NCBI GenBank assembly: GCA_902802105.1
Contig: CADCKR010000022.1
Coordinates: 1 to 36,915 of the forward strand
DNA from: an uncultured Ruminococcus sp.
GTDB taxonomy: Bacteria; Bacillota; Clostridia; Oscillospirales; Acutalibacteraceae
Length of the DNA stretch: 36,915 bases
Direction of reading: 5' to 3'
The notes below the pieces were generated by a model. The model had not been told where the DNA came from. It ran no database searches and saw only the letters and a list, made by a program, of their open reading frames with translations. The first letter of the stretch is position 1. Every line of letters begins with the position of its first letter. Positions 21,145 to 28,568 of this stretch are shown here, piece by piece. A program made the position numbers and the translations under genes.

Positions 21145-22492
21145 TATTTCGCACGGCAATTACTTCTATCTCACAGTCCTTTGGCAGATTGAGCGATTTC
21201 AGATTGTGATACGGAAGAATACAGCGCCTGAAGCCAAGGCGTGCAGCCTCTGTTACGCGCTGCGATGCGTGATTGACGCTTCTTATCTCTCCTGTAAGGC
21301 CAACCTCGCCGAATGCTATAAGGTCTTCCGACACAACGATATCCTTCAGGCTGCTGACAAGCGCAAGCGCAAGTGCAAGGTCGGTTGCCGGCTCGTCAAG
21401 CCGCAGACCTCCTATTACGTTGACATAGGCATCAAGGCTCGAAAAGAAATAGCCGCAGCGCTTTTCAAGCACAGCAAGCAGCATCGACATACGGTTGTAA
21501 TCAAATCCCGTAGACATCCTCCTTGCATTGCCGTAGCCTGAGTTTGTGACAAGACCCTGTATCTCTGCAAGTATCGGACGGCTGCCCTCCATCGTGCAGG
21601 CAACGCAGGTACCCGAAACATTCTTAGGTCTGCCCGAAAGCAGCATCAGCGACGGATTCTCCACCTCGGAGAGTCCGTCGTCGTTCATCTGGAATACTCC
21701 GATCTCGTTTGTGCTGCCGTAACGGTTCTTGACGGCACGAAGTATCCTGTATGACATCTGCTTATCGCCCTCAAAGTACAGAACTGCATCAACGATATGT
21801 TCAAGCACTTTAGGGCCTGCAATAGCACCGTCCTTATTTACATGACCGACCACAACACACGGAATGTCAAGTGATTTGCAGGTACGCATAAGTATATTTG
21901 TGCACTCCCTTACCTGCGTAACGCTTCCGGGCGATGAGCTGAGCTCCTTGAAATTCATCGTCTGAATCGAGTCGATCATCACAAGATCGGGCGAGTCGGT
22001 CTGTATCTGATCGGCAATGACCTCAACATCCGTTTCCGTCATTACATAGAGATTATCGCTGTTCACACCTAAACGCTCAGCCCTGAGCTTGATCTGACGC
22101 TTTGATTCCTCACCTGAGATATACAGTATTTTAAGTATCCTTCCCAAATGGCTGCAAACCTGCATAAGGATAGTCGATTTGCCTATGCCGGGGTCGCCGC
22201 CGAGCAGAACGAGAGAGCCCTTGACGATGCCGCCGCCAAGAACCCTGTCAAGCTCTTTAAGTCCGGTAAAATACCTCTGCTCATCCTCTGTTGTTATCCT
22301 TGATATCTGCACAGGGACCGACGATGGTTTTTTGCGTTGTATATTCAGTGTTGATGAAGCTTTCCCTGTTTCTCTTATTTCTTCATTCAGAGTGTTCCAT
22401 TCGCCGCATGACGGACATTTTCCGTACCATTTTGCACACTCATATCCGCACTCTGAGCATATATAAAGGCTTTTCAGCTTTGAGCCTGCCAA
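21113..22492 (-). CDS. radA: DNA repair protein RadA (Sms)
   Basis: RadA is a hexameric RecA-like ATPase that drives branch migration in recombination. The zinc finger is C12-x2-C15 ... C26-x2-C29 (with WYGKCPSCGEW), and Walker A is G98-G-D-P-G-I-G-K-S-T107. Walker B reads LVMIDSIQT. The RadA-specific KNRYGSTNEIGVF motif precedes a C-terminal Lon-protease-like domain (about 320-459). The length of 459 residues is complete. The start is a TTG at 22492: AAAGGA lies nine bases ahead, and no in-frame ATG is nearby. It sits 6 bp after cwlD and is probably co-transcribed with it. Confidence 0.95.
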   Translation of the reverse strand: MAGSKLKSLYICSECGYECAKWYGKCPSCGEWNTLNEEIRETGKASSTLNIQRKKPSSVPVQISRITTEDEQRYFTGLKELDRVLGGGIVKGSLVLLGGDPGIGKSTILMQVCSHLGRILKILYISGEESKRQIKLRAERLGVNSDNLYVMTETDVEVIADQIQTDSPDLVMIDSIQTMNFKELSSSPGSVTQVRECTNILMRTCKSLDIPCVVVGHVNKDGAIAGPKVLEHIVDAVLYFEGDKQMSYRILRAVKNRYGSTNEIGVFQMNDDGLSEVENPSLMLLSGRPKNVSGTCVACTMEGSRPILAEIQGLVTNSGYGNARRMSTGFDYNRMSMLLAVLEKRCGYFFSSLDAYVNVIGGLRLDEPATDLALALALVSSLKDIVVSEDLIAFGEVGLTGEIRSVNHASQRVTEAARLGFRRCILPYHNLKSLNLPKDCEIEVIAVRNIRDAVAALGG

Positions 22493-22498
22493 TTTTCA

Positions 22499-23221
22499 TC
22501 ATCCTTTGTTATTCCTGATATAGCTTTTTATCCCGCAAAACACAGCAAAAGCCATCTGCTTCTGATACTCCTCATCAGAAAGCTTTTTAGCCTCGTCCTC
22601 ATTAGACAGAAATCCGCACTCAACTATGACCGCCGGCACCTCGGCCTTTGAAAGTATGAAAATACTTTTATCCGCAGGTTTCAGCTCTCTCTTGTTTTCC
22701 GGCTGGAGCAGACCTGTAACAGAACGTCTTATCTCCTCGGCAAGTCTGAAGCTCTGAGGAACGTTTTCTGAGTAGAATATCTGAGCGCCGCTGTATTTGC
22801 TCTGCTCGAATTTGTTCTGATGTATGCTGACAAGAATATTGTTTTTGCTGCTGTTGATGATCTTTACCCTGTTGTTCAGGTCAGACACCTTCTTTTCCCG
22901 TGTGGTATCTGCGCTGCTGTCATAGATCGAAATATCGCTGTCCCTTGTCATTACGACGCTGCATCCGTTCACAGTGAGCATATCTCTCAGACGAAGAGCT
23001 ATTGCAAGATTAACGTCCTTTTCAAGTACGCCGTTGGCTCCTGCGCCGCCGTCCTCACCGCCGTGACCTGCATCTATCACGATAACAGGCATTTCACTTG
23101 TCTCCTGCACTGCCGTTGTAACAGTCCGGGGTTCAGTGAATGCAGCATAGAGCAGTCCTCCGAAAAGGAACAGACACAAAAGCGATGCTGAGCATATCAG
23201 ATAGACCCTTATTTTATCCAT
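22499..23221 (-). CDS. cwlD: N-acetylmuramoyl-L-alanine amidase CwlD-like
   Basis: Amidase_3 family zinc enzyme, 240 residues. A membrane anchor or signal lies at 7-28, and the catalytic domain at 45-240. Zinc and catalytic residues appear in IDAGHGGEDGG (H53, E56), in SIHQNKF and in VECGFLSNEDEA. The size and architecture (single N-terminal helix, no SH3 or LysM) match CwlD, which with PdaA makes muramic-delta-lactam in the spore cortex. This, if right, points to an endospore former. GAGG lies seven bases before the ATG but within a hairpin. A sigma-E-like -10 lies in the same hairpin. A general wall amidase is the alternative. Confidence 0.85.
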   Translation of the reverse strand: MDKIRVYLICSASLLCLFLFGGLLYAAFTEPRTVTTAVQETSEMPVIVIDAGHGGEDGGAGANGVLEKDVNLAIALRLRDMLTVNGCSVVMTRDSDISIYDSSADTTREKKVSDLNNRVKIINSSKNNILVSIHQNKFEQSKYSGAQIFYSENVPQSFRLAEEIRRSVTGLLQPENKRELKPADKSIFILSKAEVPAVIVECGFLSNEDEAKKLSDEEYQKQMAFAVFCGIKSYIRNNKG

Positions 23222-23223
23222 TT

Positions 23224-23257
23224 CCTCACCTCAATACAATATGTATGAGCGGTGAGG
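23224..23257 (-). promoter_or_regulatory. cwlD leader hairpin with sigma-E-like -10 inside
   Basis: Bases 23224-23237 pair with 23243-23257 (13 bp, two small bulges, 5-nt loop). One arm covers the cwlD Shine-Dalgarno. The minus strand of the loop and opposite arm reads CATACATA (23240-23247), 7 of 8 to the sigma-E -10 CATACAnT, with a partial GGGTATT 16 bp upstream. A transcript starting there (about 23233) would lack the blocking arm. Confidence 0.45.
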
Positions 23258-23283
23258 ATAAATAATACCCTTCACAAAAACAA

Positions 23284-23303
23284 AAGCGGTCTCCCGACCG
23301 CTT
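23284..23303 (-). terminator. terminator of the DivIVA-like gene
   Basis: 8-bp perfect stem (23284-23291 with 23296-23303), 4-nt loop; the minus strand continues TTGTTTTTG. It separates the DivIVA-like gene from cwlD. Confidence 0.8.
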
Positions 23304-23342
23304 GTTATTGCACTTTTGACATATAATGCACATCACAGCGCA

Positions 23343-24065
23343 TTACAGATCCTCGTCATCGTCTTCATTCTCATCATGGACAGGGTTTATCACTTCGGGG
23401 TAGGTGATATGAGGCACATCGCCCGTGCCGGGCACAGGATCGTCCATAGGCAGAGAATTCGTCACATAAAAGCTCTCTTTTATTGCAAGGAGCTTTTCAA
23501 GGTTCTTCGTCAGACGGATATCTACATTTTCAAGCCTGTCGTCAAGTGTAAGCGTACCTATTTTTATATCACGGCGCAGAAAAGTAAGATCCTCCCTGAA
23601 AAGCCGCATCTCCTTTTCGATATTGTCTATGAGCATGATAGCGTCCATAGTTTTTTCCTGAGCATCGTCTATCATTTCATGCGCCTGCATCTCAGCCTTC
23701 ATTTTTATCTTGATAAGGCTCTCCTGCAGTTCATCGTATCTTTTTGCCTTGATAATAACGGAATCATACTGCTCCTGAAGCTGCCGCTTTTCTTTAAGCC
23801 TGAGATCAAGCTCTCTTTTGTAGGTCTCAACATCATTTTCGTACTGTCCCGTAACTTCTGCAAGGCGCATCTGAGCTTCCTGTAAGGAATGATACAAAGC
23901 GTTCCTGCCGGCAGTCATCTCGATAAGTGCGATACCCTTATCCGTCGCAGTCATTTCGGCCTGCTCCAGCTTTTTTTGCAGTATATCGACCTGCTCCTCC
24001 AAGGATAGCTTTTCCCTGCTGTTCTCGGAGAATTCGGAATGCTTCACAGTCATTTCATCTTCCAT
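23343..24065 (-). CDS. DivIVA-like coiled-coil protein
   Basis: About 240 residues, almost entirely predicted coiled coil from residue 20 to 190 (LSLEEQVDILQKKLEQAEM, RELDLRLKEKRQLQEQY), followed by a Pro-rich and strongly acidic C-terminus (NEDDDEDL). The composition recalls DivIVA/GpsB-type division or polarity proteins, but the diagnostic N-terminal membrane-binding motif of DivIVA was not identified, so the family call is tentative. Two starts fit: ATG 24071, three bases after GAGG, and ATG 24065, nine bases after it; the latter has the more usual spacing. The transcript leader is formed by a 125-bp inverted-repeat element. Confidence 0.6.
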   Translation of the reverse strand: MEDEMTVKHSEFSENSREKLSLEEQVDILQKKLEQAEMTATDKGIALIEMTAGRNALYHSLQEAQMRLAEVTGQYENDVETYKRELDLRLKEKRQLQEQYDSVIIKAKRYDELQESLIKIKMKAEMQAHEMIDDAQEKTMDAIMLIDNIEKEMRLFREDLTFLRRDIKIGTLTLDDRLENVDIRLTKNLEKLLAIKESFYVTNSLPMDDPVPGTGDVPHITYPEVINPVHDENEDDDEDL

Positions 24066-24083
24066 TTTCATGCACCTCTTTCC

Positions 24084-24208
24084 TTTTAAGGCAATACCGC
24101 ACAAAGATAGTGCCGCAGATGCGCCGGCGCAGAGCCTGCGCTCCCGTGTTAGTTATGGGAACATTTTTCATTCCGACAGATAGGTCTTTGTGCGGTGTTG
24201 CCTTAAAA
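24084..24208. mobile_element. 125-bp inverted-repeat element forming a 5' leader (MITE-like)
   Basis: 24-bp terminal inverted repeats (24084-24107 and 24185-24208) match in all but one position, which is a G-U pair in RNA. The interior has a 12-bp GC palindrome and a GCGCAG/CTGCGC hairpin. No target-site duplication was identified and no transposase is nearby. It lies exactly between a promoter and the DivIVA-like gene, so the whole element would be transcribed. Confidence 0.55.
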
Positions 24209-24210
24209 TA

Positions 24211-24240
24211 ATTATAGCATATTATAAGATAAAAAATCAA
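24211..24240 (-). promoter_or_regulatory. promoter of the DivIVA-like gene
   Basis: Minus strand TTGATT (24235-24240), 18-bp spacer, TGCTATAAT extended -10 (TATAAT at 24211-24216). The start point would fall inside the right arm of the inverted-repeat element. Confidence 0.7.
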
Positions 24241-24324
24241 TAAATTTATTAAATATTCATAAAAATTTCTGTTTTGTAATCTTTTGGGATTTTGCTCTGC
24301 GCCAAGAGCGTACTTATTCCGATA

Positions 24325-24885
24325 TCAGCCTGCTATAAGCACCTTTATTCCAAGAATGATAAGTATTATCCCTCCTGCTGTCTCTGCATGAACGGGTCTG
24401 AAACAGCGGAAGCTCCTGCCGAAATGGAAGCCTCCGAAGGACAGCACAAAAGTCACCGCACCTATCATAATTACCGCAAAGGCAAGCCTGAGCGGAGTAT
24501 CTGCATTAACGGCAACAGGAAGCACCGTACCAAGGGCAAGGGCATCTATGCTTGTTGCAACAGAAAGCAGCAAAAGCTCCTTTACGGTTATGACGGCAAT
24601 ACCCTCCGTCTGATCCTTTCTGGCGTCAAAGAGCATTTTTATCCCCAGGAGAAGAAGTATCAGAAAAGCCGCTATCCTATGCCCGCTGCCCAGCACGCCG
24701 CTGCCGATACGTCCTATGCTCCACCCCAGGACAGGCATGAGCATTTGAAAAGCACCTAACATAACAGCGGTGATAAATGCGGTTTTCTTATAGCTTCCAT
24801 TGCTTTTCAGCCCGCAGCACACAGACACCGCCATTGCATCAGCCGCTAATGACAAAGCGGCCGCCAATGCTGATAATACATCCAT
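24325..24885 (-). CDS. mntP: manganese efflux pump MntP
   Basis: 186-residue membrane protein with six predicted helices in two three-helix repeats. The paired family motifs are SLAADAMAVSV in helix 1 and ATSIDALALGTVLP in helix 4, each with the conserved Asp needed for transport in relatives. MntP exports Mn2+ and protects against manganese excess. The frame extends 47 codons upstream, but GAGGAGG lies eight bases before the ATG at 24885 and the family starts at this helix. Many mntP genes sit behind a yybP-ykoY riboswitch; only about 86 bp separate it from addA here and no such element was seen. Confidence 0.93.
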   Translation of the reverse strand: MDVLSALAAALSLAADAMAVSVCCGLKSNGSYKKTAFITAVMLGAFQMLMPVLGWSIGRIGSGVLGSGHRIAAFLILLLLGIKMLFDARKDQTEGIAVITVKELLLLSVATSIDALALGTVLPVAVNADTPLRLAFAVIMIGAVTFVLSFGGFHFGRSFRCFRPVHAETAGGIILIILGIKVLIAG

Positions 24886-24911
24886 TTTCAGTTCCTCCTC
24901 ACATAAATAAC

Positions 24912-24940
24912 AGGGCACAAAGCATTCGGCTCTATGCCCT
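24912..24940 (-). terminator. hairpin between addA and mntP
   Basis: 12-bp stem with two G-U pairs (24912-24923 with 24929-24940), 5-nt loop, then a weak T-rich stretch on the minus strand. It could be a partial terminator or attenuator that lowers mntP expression from the addA transcript. Confidence 0.5.
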
Positions 24941-24971
24941 ATTCTTATGAAGAAGAATTCTATGTTATGAA

Positions 24972-27900
24972 TCACTTTACGGGGATATCCGTTTCGTCCG
25001 CAAGATGTATCGAATAGATGCAGCATTTCTTTACGGGAATATCAAAAAGCTGATCCGCAGCCTTCTTGTAAAGCTGAAGCTGACGTGCATATCTGCTTTT
25101 AAGCTCGGACATACTATGCACCTTATCCGTCTTGTAGTCAACTATGATAATGCCGTCAGGCTCGAATATCATGCAGTCAATAGCTCCCTGCAATATCACG
25201 CTTTCATCATCGGGATATTCAGGGTCGATATCCGATGCGGCTATATTTACAGTAAACCTGTACTCACGCAAAAGCTTATCACAGCTCTTTATGTGCTTAT
25301 ATATACTGCTGCCGACAAAGCCCGCTATATCATTCTTTTCTACCGCCTCAGCCTGCTGGGGGCTAAGGAATCCGCCCTCGGTAAGACGTTCAAGCTCCGC
25401 TTCATAGCCGCTTTCCAGTGCAGAAAAATCGGCATATTGCAAAAAGGTATGCACCGCCGTTCCCTTTTCAGCTCCGGTAAGAGAGCTTTCCTGCATAAAC
25501 GCAGGGCGTGAAACGGCAATATGATAATCAAGCGTATCATTATGCACAAGCGCAGATGCAGACACCTTTGAAAGTATACTTGTGCGCTGCTGATGCGCAT
25601 AGACATACTCTGATCTCTCCTGCAAAAGCCTGCAAAGCCCGCTGTCATACTCCGCACAGGCTTCTGCCGTTTCCTTTGCAGCATTATCAGACGGAATCGC
25701 CCGTACACGGTGATATTCCCAGTGCGAAGCGGTCGGGAGAGTCGGCAGAAAGCTGCGGCCGGCATCACGGCGCAGCTCATCCATATCCGGATGTACAAGC
25801 GCACACATCATCATCCAGTCGGCAAGAGAGGAGGCACTGACTACAGTCAGCGGAGATATCCTGCCGCCGCTCATGCTTATTGCCGATGCAAGCGATGCTA
25901 TCTTCTTTTCTATGCTGTCGGCTGCAAGCTTTGGATAGGATATCACTGCAATGATTTTTTCCTTTGCTCTTGTAAGGGCAACATACAGCACACGCATTGC
26001 CTCACTTATTTCCTCATCAGCCTTGAACGCCGATATAACATTCCTTTGCAGAGTATTGTATTTTGTAAAATCCTCTCTGTCAAGCTTTTTCATGCCGAAG
26101 CCAAGGCCTGCATGACATATCACCTCGTCAGAATCGGAATTGCCCTTTGAGTTCATTCCGGCCAAGATGCACACGGGAAATTCCAGTCCCTTAGAGTGGT
26201 GCACAGTCATTATCCTTACTGAATTCACCGGCGCAGTGTCCTCGGCGGTAATATCGGTGCCGTTTTCTTCAAGATAGTTTATGTGACGCACAAGGTCAGC
26301 AAGGCTGCTTCTGCCGCTCTTTTCGTAGTCGTTTACAAAGCCTGTGAACTTGCGGATATTATGCATCCTTATCCCGCCGTTTGAGGCTGCGCTTATTATT
26401 GAGGCGTATCCCGTCATCTCGAAGAAGCAGTCAAGCAGCCTGCCTGAGGAAACAGTAACGGAAAGCCTTCTGAGCTTTTCAAAGGCTTCATAAAAATACA
26501 CACATTTGCTTTTAAGATCTGCATCGGCGTTTTCATCCTCACAGCACCTGCACAGCCTGTTGAAGATCATTTTGCCCTCATATCCGTTTCTGAGGTCTGC
26601 AAGGTCATCGGCCGTAAAACCAAACACCGGACTTATCAGCACAGCAAGCATCGGGATATCCTGGAGCGGGTTGTCGATAGCTTTAAGCAGTGATATCAGT
26701 ATATTTACCTCATAACATCCGAAAAGACTGTACGGCTTATCAATATATGCAGGTACGCCGCAGGAATTGAGCACATCGGCATATTCCTGACCGTGTGTGC
26801 TGATGAAACGCATAAGCACGGCAAAATCACCGTAGGCAGCAGGCCGCTGCTTGTCGCCGTCCTTGATAAGCATACCGCTGCTGACTTTTTCCTTTATCAG
26901 TGAAGCAATATATCTTGCCTCTCTCTGATAAAGATTGTCCTCATCGTCAGCATCATCGTCCTGAGCCTCTATATCCATGAGGTGTATTTCGGTCGAGCTT
27001 TCGTCCGTTTCAGGATAGACCGCTCCTACTGCAAGCTTTTCTTCGTCGTTGTACTCTATCTCCCCGACCTTCTCGGACATGATCGTATGGAAAACAAAAT
27101 TAACGCTGTCTATTATTCCCTCACGGCTGCGGAAATTCCTGTCAAGTATTATCTTTGCCGGAAATACGGGTGAGCTTCTGTCATAAAGCGTACTGCTGCT
27201 TCTTCTTCGCTTGAATATCTCCGGCATAGCCTCACGAAAACGGTAAATGCTCTGCTTGATATCGCCAACTACAAAAAGGTTGGTCTCATCCCTCGAAAGG
27301 AAGCGGAAAATATGCTCCTGAGTTTCATTCGTGTCCTGATATTCGTCCACCATGATCTGATCAAACTGAGCGGAAAGAGTCTGAGCGAAAGATGTTTTTT
27401 CCGGCCCGTTATCGGTGAAGTTTATGAGCAGCTTCAGCATAAGGTGCTCAAGGTCGGAAAAATCAAGGACTCCCCTTTCCTTCTTCGCCTGAAAATAACG
27501 GCTGTCAAATTCCTTTAGCACGCAGCACATCGAAAGCACCGCCGGAAAAAGCTGTTCGGTCGCCTCCTGATATGATCCTCTGCTTATGCCGAAAATCGGT
27601 TTCAGGTCGTTTTTAACGGTATTGTCTATATAGTCAAAGGCGTTCTGAACGATGAGCAGCTCCTCCTCACTGACAGGAAGCTTTTTGCTCCTTGGCTTGA
27701 TGTATTTGAACTTTGCAAAGCTGTTGATACTATCGGATATGCTGTCCCAGTCACGGTTTTTAATTCCCTCACCAAGATCAGAAACGAACCCCGAAAGATA
27801 ATCGAGCTTCTTTTTGCCTGCGGCAGCGGTATCTGCGCAGAAGGCAGGATTATTTTCTATCACGCCGGCCGCCTCAGCAAGCACTGACCTCATGTCTTTA

Positions 27901-28568
27901 AGCGCTTCCTCCGCTTTGCTGAGTGCGACCATTGCATAGACCGTATTTTCGAGCGGTATTTCCGGAGAGTAATATCCGGCAGCAGTATCGAGCCACATAT
28001 CCGGAAACGGATGTGAACGCGCTCTGTCATATACATCAAGGAGAGTTTTTTCAATGTTCCTGTCTGAGCGTGACGATGAGAGCACCTCTGAAAGAGCTAT
28101 AAAGCCCTGCTCCTTTTTTGCAAGCATTTCCTCTATTATCTCGGAAAGGATCCTGCGGCGCAGAACGGCGGCTTCACCCTCTGTAATTATGCGGAAATCC
28201 TGATCCACATCAAGAAGATAGAAATTTTCCCTTATTATCCTGCTGCAAAAACTGTGTATAGTGCAGATATCGGCATTTGCAACAAGCACCTGCTGACGCC
28301 GCAGCAGTGAATTATTCGGCTCATAAAAAAGCTTTTTTTCTATCGCATCGGCTATCCTGCTGCGCATCTCATCGGCTGCGGCCTTGGTAAATGTAACTAT
28401 AAGAAGTCTGTCGGCATCTATGGGCGCTTCGGGGTCTGTAAGCAGCCTGATAACTCTCTGCACAAGCACTCTTGTCTTGCCTGAGCCTGCTGCCGCCGAA
28501 ACTATGACAGAACCTCCGAAAGCATCAATAGCGTCCTGCTGCGCAGGAGTAAAGTTCATTTCACTCAT
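24972..28568 (-). CDS. addA: ATP-dependent helicase/nuclease AddA
   Basis: UvrD-type helicase plus RecB-type nuclease subunit of AddAB, which processes double-strand breaks for RecA. Walker A is A25-A-A-G-S-G-K-T32, Walker B region VDEYQDTNETQEHIF, then other SF1 motifs such as GDIKQSIYRFREA and the late TVHHSKGLEFPV. The nuclease domain near the C-terminus has GAIDCMIFE ... IIIVDYKTDKVHS, with the Asp and Lys of the active site. It is 1198 residues, close to B. subtilis AddA (about 1230). The ATG at 28568 overlaps the addB stop; GAGGAGG lies about nine bases upstream. Confidence 0.96.
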   Translation of the reverse strand: MSEMNFTPAQQDAIDAFGGSVIVSAAAGSGKTRVLVQRVIRLLTDPEAPIDADRLLIVTFTKAAADEMRSRIADAIEKKLFYEPNNSLLRRQQVLVANADICTIHSFCSRIIRENFYLLDVDQDFRIITEGEAAVLRRRILSEIIEEMLAKKEQGFIALSEVLSSSRSDRNIEKTLLDVYDRARSHPFPDMWLDTAAGYYSPEIPLENTVYAMVALSKAEEALKDMRSVLAEAAGVIENNPAFCADTAAAGKKKLDYLSGFVSDLGEGIKNRDWDSISDSINSFAKFKYIKPRSKKLPVSEEELLIVQNAFDYIDNTVKNDLKPIFGISRGSYQEATEQLFPAVLSMCCVLKEFDSRYFQAKKERGVLDFSDLEHLMLKLLINFTDNGPEKTSFAQTLSAQFDQIMVDEYQDTNETQEHIFRFLSRDETNLFVVGDIKQSIYRFREAMPEIFKRRRSSSTLYDRSSPVFPAKIILDRNFRSREGIIDSVNFVFHTIMSEKVGEIEYNDEEKLAVGAVYPETDESSTEIHLMDIEAQDDDADDEDNLYQREARYIASLIKEKVSSGMLIKDGDKQRPAAYGDFAVLMRFISTHGQEYADVLNSCGVPAYIDKPYSLFGCYEVNILISLLKAIDNPLQDIPMLAVLISPVFGFTADDLADLRNGYEGKMIFNRLCRCCEDENADADLKSKCVYFYEAFEKLRRLSVTVSSGRLLDCFFEMTGYASIISAASNGGIRMHNIRKFTGFVNDYEKSGRSSLADLVRHINYLEENGTDITAEDTAPVNSVRIMTVHHSKGLEFPVCILAGMNSKGNSDSDEVICHAGLGFGMKKLDREDFTKYNTLQRNVISAFKADEEISEAMRVLYVALTRAKEKIIAVISYPKLAADSIEKKIASLASAISMSGGRISPLTVVSASSLADWMMMCALVHPDMDELRRDAGRSFLPTLPTASHWEYHRVRAIPSDNAAKETAEACAEYDSGLCRLLQERSEYVYAHQQRTSILSKVSASALVHNDTLDYHIAVSRPAFMQESSLTGAEKGTAVHTFLQYADFSALESGYEAELERLTEGGFLSPQQAEAVEKNDIAGFVGSSIYKHIKSCDKLLREYRFTVNIAASDIDPEYPDDESVILQGAIDCMIFEPDGIIIVDYKTDKVHSMSELKSRYARQLQLYKKAADQLFDIPVKKCCIYSIHLADETDIPVK

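Noticed and set aside
24886-24971. Manganese (yybP-ykoY) riboswitch before mntP
   Set aside because: Only 86 bp, one simple hairpin, none of the paired internal-loop motifs of that class seen.
25508-26150. Several 100-150-codon plus-strand frames opposite addA
   Set aside because: Shadows of a long, strongly supported gene; no RBS or family features.
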